Assembly: GCA_028281625.1 (NCBI GenBank) | Contig: JANQJN010000078.1 | Coordinates: forward strand, 1 to 64,000 | DNA: 64,000 nucleotides | Source: Emcibacteraceae bacterium | GTDB lineage: Bacteria; Pseudomonadota; Alphaproteobacteria; Sphingomonadales; Emcibacteraceae | Reading direction: 5' to 3' | Shown here: piece by piece, positions 62,637 through 64,000 of the stretch | How positions within the stretch are numbered: position 1 is the first letter of the stretch | Layout: the number at the start of each line of letters is the position of its first letter | The notes under the pieces: model-generated | Told to the model about the DNA's origin: nothing | The model's input: only the letters and a program-made list of their open reading frames with translations | Database searches by the model: none | Program-made: the position numbers and the translations under genes

Positions 62637-64000
62637 ATGGATAAGTTTAAGTTCATTTTTAGAATCTCGGGTCGATTATCAGTTGGCATAGCATTTCTAA
62701 TTTCGATGATGATTATAATTTCTGGAATAGGATTGTTTTATTTGTCTGCGCTCAATCAACGTGTTGAAGAGATGTATTACGAAGATTTGGTTCCGATAGA
62801 GGATCTGGATAACATAAAGTCTGCTCTCTACAGTATTCGCGGAGATGTAGTGGAACATATTCTCGCTGATGATCCGGAAGAAAAACTAGATCATGAAAAA
62901 CTGATAAGAGAAAACGAAAAAATAATTCAGAACCTCCTTTCTTCTTTTCAATCGGACCGCTCAATGGGCGAAAAAGGTGAATTATTAATTCAATTTGATA
63001 AGCATCTTTCTCAGTACCTTGCGATCCTGGAAGAGGATGTACTTCCTCTCAGTGGTTCTGGTGATCCAGTTTCTGTCACGGAGGCGGAAAGAATAGCACT
63101 GGGTGCGGCCTTGAGCTCTTTCCATCAGGCGCAAAATTCAATGACTGATCTTATGAATTATTCCGTCACTCGTGCGGAGGAACATATTAAACATTCAGAG
63201 GCTGATTATCAGTCAGCAAAGTGGAAGCTTATCATTTTTGGTGGTTTAATGGTGTTGGTAGGATGCACTGAAGGTTTTTTGACCGCACGCAGTATTATCA
63301 ATCCAATTAAATCCATTACAGATGCTATGTATAAGCTTTCTCAAGGTGAAATGGATACACCAGTTCCTGCCCTTACGCGCAAAGATGAGGTGGGAGAAAT
63401 GGCTAAAGCGCTTGAGTTATTTAAAAATAGCCTTATCCAAATGGATAAAATGAGGGCAGAGCAAGCGGACCTGGAGAAAAAGTCAGCTGATCAACTACAA
63501 AAATCCGCCGATGAAAGAGAAGCAAATCGTTTACGGGAAGAAGAACGAGCGACAAAAGAAAAACTGGAAGCAGAGCGGCGTGCAGAGAAAATTGAACATC
63601 TTTTGGCGGGTTTTAATGCAAAAGTTACGAAAGTAATCCAATTAGTGGATGATGCAGCTAACGAGATGGAAGAAACAGCACAGTCTATGGCAGAAGTCGC
63701 GCAGTCAGCAAGTAGTAAAACTGAAACTTCGGTATCCGGTGCTGATCAGGCGACCTCAAATGTGCAGGTAATGGCTGCAGCAGCGGAGGAGCTATCCGCA
63801 TCTGTTTTTGATATAAGTCAGCGGGTCAAGGAATCTAGTATTGCGGCAACTGATGCAGTCGCGCAGTCAGAAGAAGCAAGTAAAACGATTGGAAAACTTG
63901 AGAACGCAGCTAAAAAGATTGGCGAAGTCGTAGAGCTTATTGATGACATTGCCAGCCAAACAAATTTACTTGCACTCAATGCGACGATAGAAGCCGCGAG
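62637..64000 (+). CDS. Methyl-accepting chemotaxis protein (partial, runs off the right edge)
   Basis: 4HB-type sensor, HAMP (INPIKSITDAMYKLSQGEMDTPVPAL), signalling tip start IDDIASQTNLLALNATIEAA; open to window end. Confidence 0.93.
   Translation, partial: MDKFKFIFRISGRLSVGIAFLISMMIIISGIGLFYLSALNQRVEEMYYEDLVPIEDLDNIKSALYSIRGDVVEHILADDPEEKLDHEKLIRENEKIIQNLLSSFQSDRSMGEKGELLIQFDKHLSQYLAILEEDVLPLSGSGDPVSVTEAERIALGAALSSFHQAQNSMTDLMNYSVTRAEEHIKHSEADYQSAKWKLIIFGGLMVLVGCTEGFLTARSIINPIKSITDAMYKLSQGEMDTPVPALTRKDEVGEMAKALELFKNSLIQMDKMRAEQADLEKKSADQLQKSADEREANRLREEERATKEKLEAERRAEKIEHLLAGFNAKVTKVIQLVDDAANEMEETAQSMAEVAQSASSKTETSVSGADQATSNVQVMAAAAEELSASVFDISQRVKESSIAATDAVAQSEEASKTIGKLENAAKKIGEVVELIDDIASQTNLLALNATIEAA

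Noticed and set aside
1-64000. CRISPR array or known defence system
   Set aside because: No regularly spaced direct repeats and no cas, restriction-modification or other defence gene families recognised.

Overview
The window looks like alphaproteobacterial chromosome, inferred from gene content and order. It has three parts. (1) About 0-21.3 kb is mostly core: a Flp/Tad pilus locus (tadB partial, cpaF, cpaE, cpaD, cpaC, cpaB, cpaA, two flp pilins), a DUF2336-like/HisKA sensor protein, an Lrp/AsnC regulator, greA, carB-carA, yqeY-dnaG-rpoD and tRNA-Ile(CAU). (2) About 21.5-59 kb is accessory or mosaic. It holds an RND efflux operon with a TetR and a long operator palindrome, a 45-nt 3' fragment of tRNA-Arg(CCG) that looks like an integration scar, a nonsense-disrupted patatin gene, cardiolipin synthase, an aldehyde DH/TetR/ADH cluster and a DAACS symporter. 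It also holds a histidine kinase whose phosphoacceptor His is replaced by Arg, a TonB receptor/TPR-sulfotransferase/PepSY operon, and a soxBDAG-like/gamma-glutamyltransferase/GltS/TonB receptor/LysR catabolic cluster. Four copies of a dispersed imperfect palindrome (consensus about AATGAYTGCTATCGACCCAAAGCGGACATT) punctuate this region in a nested +,+,-,- arrangement. (3) About 59-64 kb carries a sensor kinase plus single-domain REC protein, a SprT-like protein with an apparently lost metal site, and a truncated chemotaxis receptor. The most promising leads are the nested palindromes with the tRNA scar, the sox/GGT/GltS cluster, the His-less kinase, and the degenerate SprT-like protein. No CRISPR array, integrase or complete IS was seen.
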